Assembly: GCA_017457865.1 (NCBI GenBank)
Contig: JAFTGN010000098.1
Span: 111,254 to 175,253, forward strand
Reading direction: 5' to 3'
Length of the DNA: 64,000 nt
Source: Lachnospiraceae bacterium
Lineage (GTDB): Bacteria; Bacillota; Clostridia; Lachnospirales; Lachnospiraceae
The notes beneath the pieces were generated by a model. It was not told the DNA's origin and ran no database searches. It worked only from the letters and a program-made list of their open reading frames with translations. Made by a program: the position numbers and the translations under genes. Each line of letters starts with the position of its first letter. The first letter of the stretch is position 1. Shown piece after piece: positions 63,042-64,000 of the stretch.

Positions 63042-63375
63042 CAGGTAATTGCGAAACTTTTTTGAATTGAACCAAAACAGCCTGCACATCAAAAATTTAT
63101 ATTTGTTGAATTGCAAAACATCCAAAAAAGTTCATAGGTGCTGGCAAGGAAGGCAAATATGTTTTTTGAAGGCTCTTGAAAACGTCGGTACTTGCTTTTT
63201 GGAGCGTATTGCGAACAAAAAGGTTAGTATCCGTTACGTTTTCACCGAAACGAGAGTGTGCCTGAAAAAAACATATTGCGTACGCAGACAGCACATCAAA
63301 ACCTTTCTGCGTTTTGCATACACAAATATAAATTTTGATAAAAGGCGTTCGGTATCATAGTTTCGCAATTGCCTG
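63042..63375. repeat. MITE-like element between csoR and copA
   Basis: 334 bp with near-perfect 17-bp terminal inverted repeats (CAGGTAATTGCGAAACT / AGTTTCGCAATTGCCTG). The interior is a long imperfect palindrome (AATATGTTTTTT / AAAAAACATATT). It carries no transposase. It splits the csoR-copA transcript and shares its ends with 60309-60415. Confidence 0.85.
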
Positions 63376-63383
63376 TTTTCCAC

Positions 63384-63731
63384 TCATTTCATCAGTTTCT
63401 GCAATAACACCATCAGTTCGTCTACCACTTCTTCTTTTCCATCCTGTATATCCCTTACCACACAGGAATGGATATGGGCAGACAGCAGTTCTCTATTAAA
63501 TGCGTTGATTGCTGCATTTACTGCCGCTGACTGGGTCAGGATATCCGGGCAATAGGAATCTTTTTCCAGCATGCCCTTGATGCCTCGGATCTGACCTTCG
63601 ATCCGGCTGAGACGATTGATCAGCTTTTTGCGCTGCTCCTCGGAACGTACTGTGGTTTTGCTCCCGCAATGTGGGCAGACTGCCTCTGTATCTGTGCTTT
63701 CTATCTGTTTCAAGTTCTCTATCTGTTCCAT
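63384..63731 (-). CDS. csoR: Copper-sensing repressor CsoR
   Basis: A 115-residue CsoR/RcnR-family repressor. After a short N-terminal zinc-knuckle-like extension (C-P-H-C-G) comes the all-helical core (L-I-N-R-L-S-R-I-E-G-Q-I-R-G-I). The Cu(I) ligands are of the Cys-His-Cys pattern (Y-C-P-D-I-L, then H-I-H-S-C-V). The ATG at 63731 follows AAAGGAG. It represses its own operon through the operator just upstream and is released by Cu(I). Confidence 0.93.
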   Translation of the reverse strand: MEQIENLKQIESTDTEAVCPHCGSKTTVRSEEQRKKLINRLSRIEGQIRGIKGMLEKDSYCPDILTQSAAVNAAINAFNRELLSAHIHSCVVRDIQDGKEEVVDELMVLLQKLMK

Positions 63732-63753
63732 GCAGAGTCTCCTTTCGTCCAAA

Positions 63754-63803
63754 ATACCCCCACCAGGTATTTTAATTGTATACCTGGTGGGGGTATTTGT
63801 CAA
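63754..63803 (-). promoter_or_regulatory. csoR-copA promoter with CsoR operator
   Basis: Minus-strand TTGACA (63798-63803), 17-bp spacer, TACAAT (63775-63780). A perfect 17-bp inverted repeat, ATACCCCCACCAGGTAT (63754-63770) with its complement at 63780-63796, covers the spacer and -10 box. G/C tracts flanked by AT are typical of CsoR operators. Confidence 0.92.
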
Positions 63804-63837
63804 GTCACATGACAGATGATGTTTATGAGAATCTTTC

Positions 63838-64000
63838 TCAGAAAGAAGCCTGTGCCATCCGTTCCCAAAATGCGCTATAAAAATCCTCAGTCCCATAAGG
63901 AGCCAGATAAAACTGCTGTAACAGCTGCATATTGACTGTTTTGGCATAGGCACTGTCACAGCCTTCTGTCTGAATCCGGGACTGAATGCCAACAAGCATC
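63838..64000 (-). CDS. Unidentified protein, C-terminal part
   Basis: The last 53 codons of a gene entering from the right edge (L-V-G-I-Q-S-R-I-Q-T-E-G, then Q-L-L-Q-Q-F-Y-L-A-P-Y-G and a final M-A-Q-A-S-F). It is protein-like throughout, with a stop at 63838-63840. Family not recognised. Confidence 0.6.
   Translation of the reverse strand, partial: MLVGIQSRIQTEGCDSAYAKTVNMQLLQQFYLAPYGTEDFYSAFWERMAQASF

Noticed and set aside
63097-63294. 65-codon frame inside the element between csoR and copA
   Set aside because: It lies wholly within a palindromic non-coding element and has no ribosome site or recognisable sequence.
1-64000. tRNA, rRNA, intact insertion sequences, prophage or replication origin
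   Set aside because: Looked for by eye; no cloverleaf, rRNA-like or phage structural genes were found, and only a transposase fragment is present.

Overview
The window looks like a gut Lachnospiraceae (Clostridia, Bacillota) chromosome. Reasons are strong AGGAGG-type ribosome binding sites, AT-rich intergenic DNA, strictly anaerobic metabolism (a glycyl radical enzyme with its radical-SAM activase, rubrerythrin, NAD-linked PyrD/PyrK), and the gene families seen (FeoA-FeoB fusion with its Cys-rich partner, CsoR/CopA, PdxST, YczE). Almost everything is on the minus strand. No rRNA or tRNA gene was seen.

Region 1 (1-5700): the start of an acyl-CoA synthetase, a LysR regulator, rubrerythrin, a flavin/PLP-oxidase-fold protein, a nucleoside phosphorylase and a zinc-ribbon membrane protein. 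Region 2 (4763-15681) is a taurine/isethionate sulfur locus. It holds a sulfonate ABC importer co-transcribed with cysteine synthase, then a class III (taurine) aminotransferase, an iron-type sulfoacetaldehyde reductase, an AraC regulator with a degenerate receiver, and an isethionate sulfite-lyase IslA with activase IslB. The implied route is taurine -> sulfoacetaldehyde -> isethionate -> acetaldehyde + sulfite. After sulfite reduction, which is not encoded here, CysK or MetY could fix the sulfide. Region 3 (15954-22193) is a second sulfur-linked operon: an OpuC/ProXWV-type importer, a [4Fe-4S] protein and O-acetylhomoserine sulfhydrylase (MetY), transcribed from a MerR-type promoter with a 19-bp spacer next to a merR gene. 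A 16-bp motif is shared by the control regions of regions 2 and 3.

Region 4 (22401-30192): a DUF4143 ATPase behind four 33-bp repeats, pyrK-pyrD, a YczE membrane protein overlapping an ADP-ribosylglycohydrolase, a collapsed darTG toxin-antitoxin relic, an ASCH-domain protein and a Fic protein with a repeat-built hinge. Region 5 (30385-49193) is a large defence operon related to class 1 DISARM: SNF2 helicase, Eco57I-like adenine methylase, AlbA/Schlafen-type ATP-binding protein, a 2103-residue helicase-DUF1998-nuclease protein, a RelE-fold/UvrD helicase fusion, and small proteins including a DUF4406 protein. The methylase gene contains a nested set of perfect inverted repeats. Upstream lie decayed gene fragments and an ATPase gene broken by an ISAs1-family remnant.

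Region 6 (51218-64000): nitroreductase, WYL regulator, HIRAN protein, DUF1848 protein, a relic type I-C CRISPR array without cas genes, pdxST, the feo iron operon with a MarR regulator, and the csoR-copA-copper chaperone operon. Two related palindromic MITE-like elements interrupt the last operon. The window ends inside an unidentified gene.
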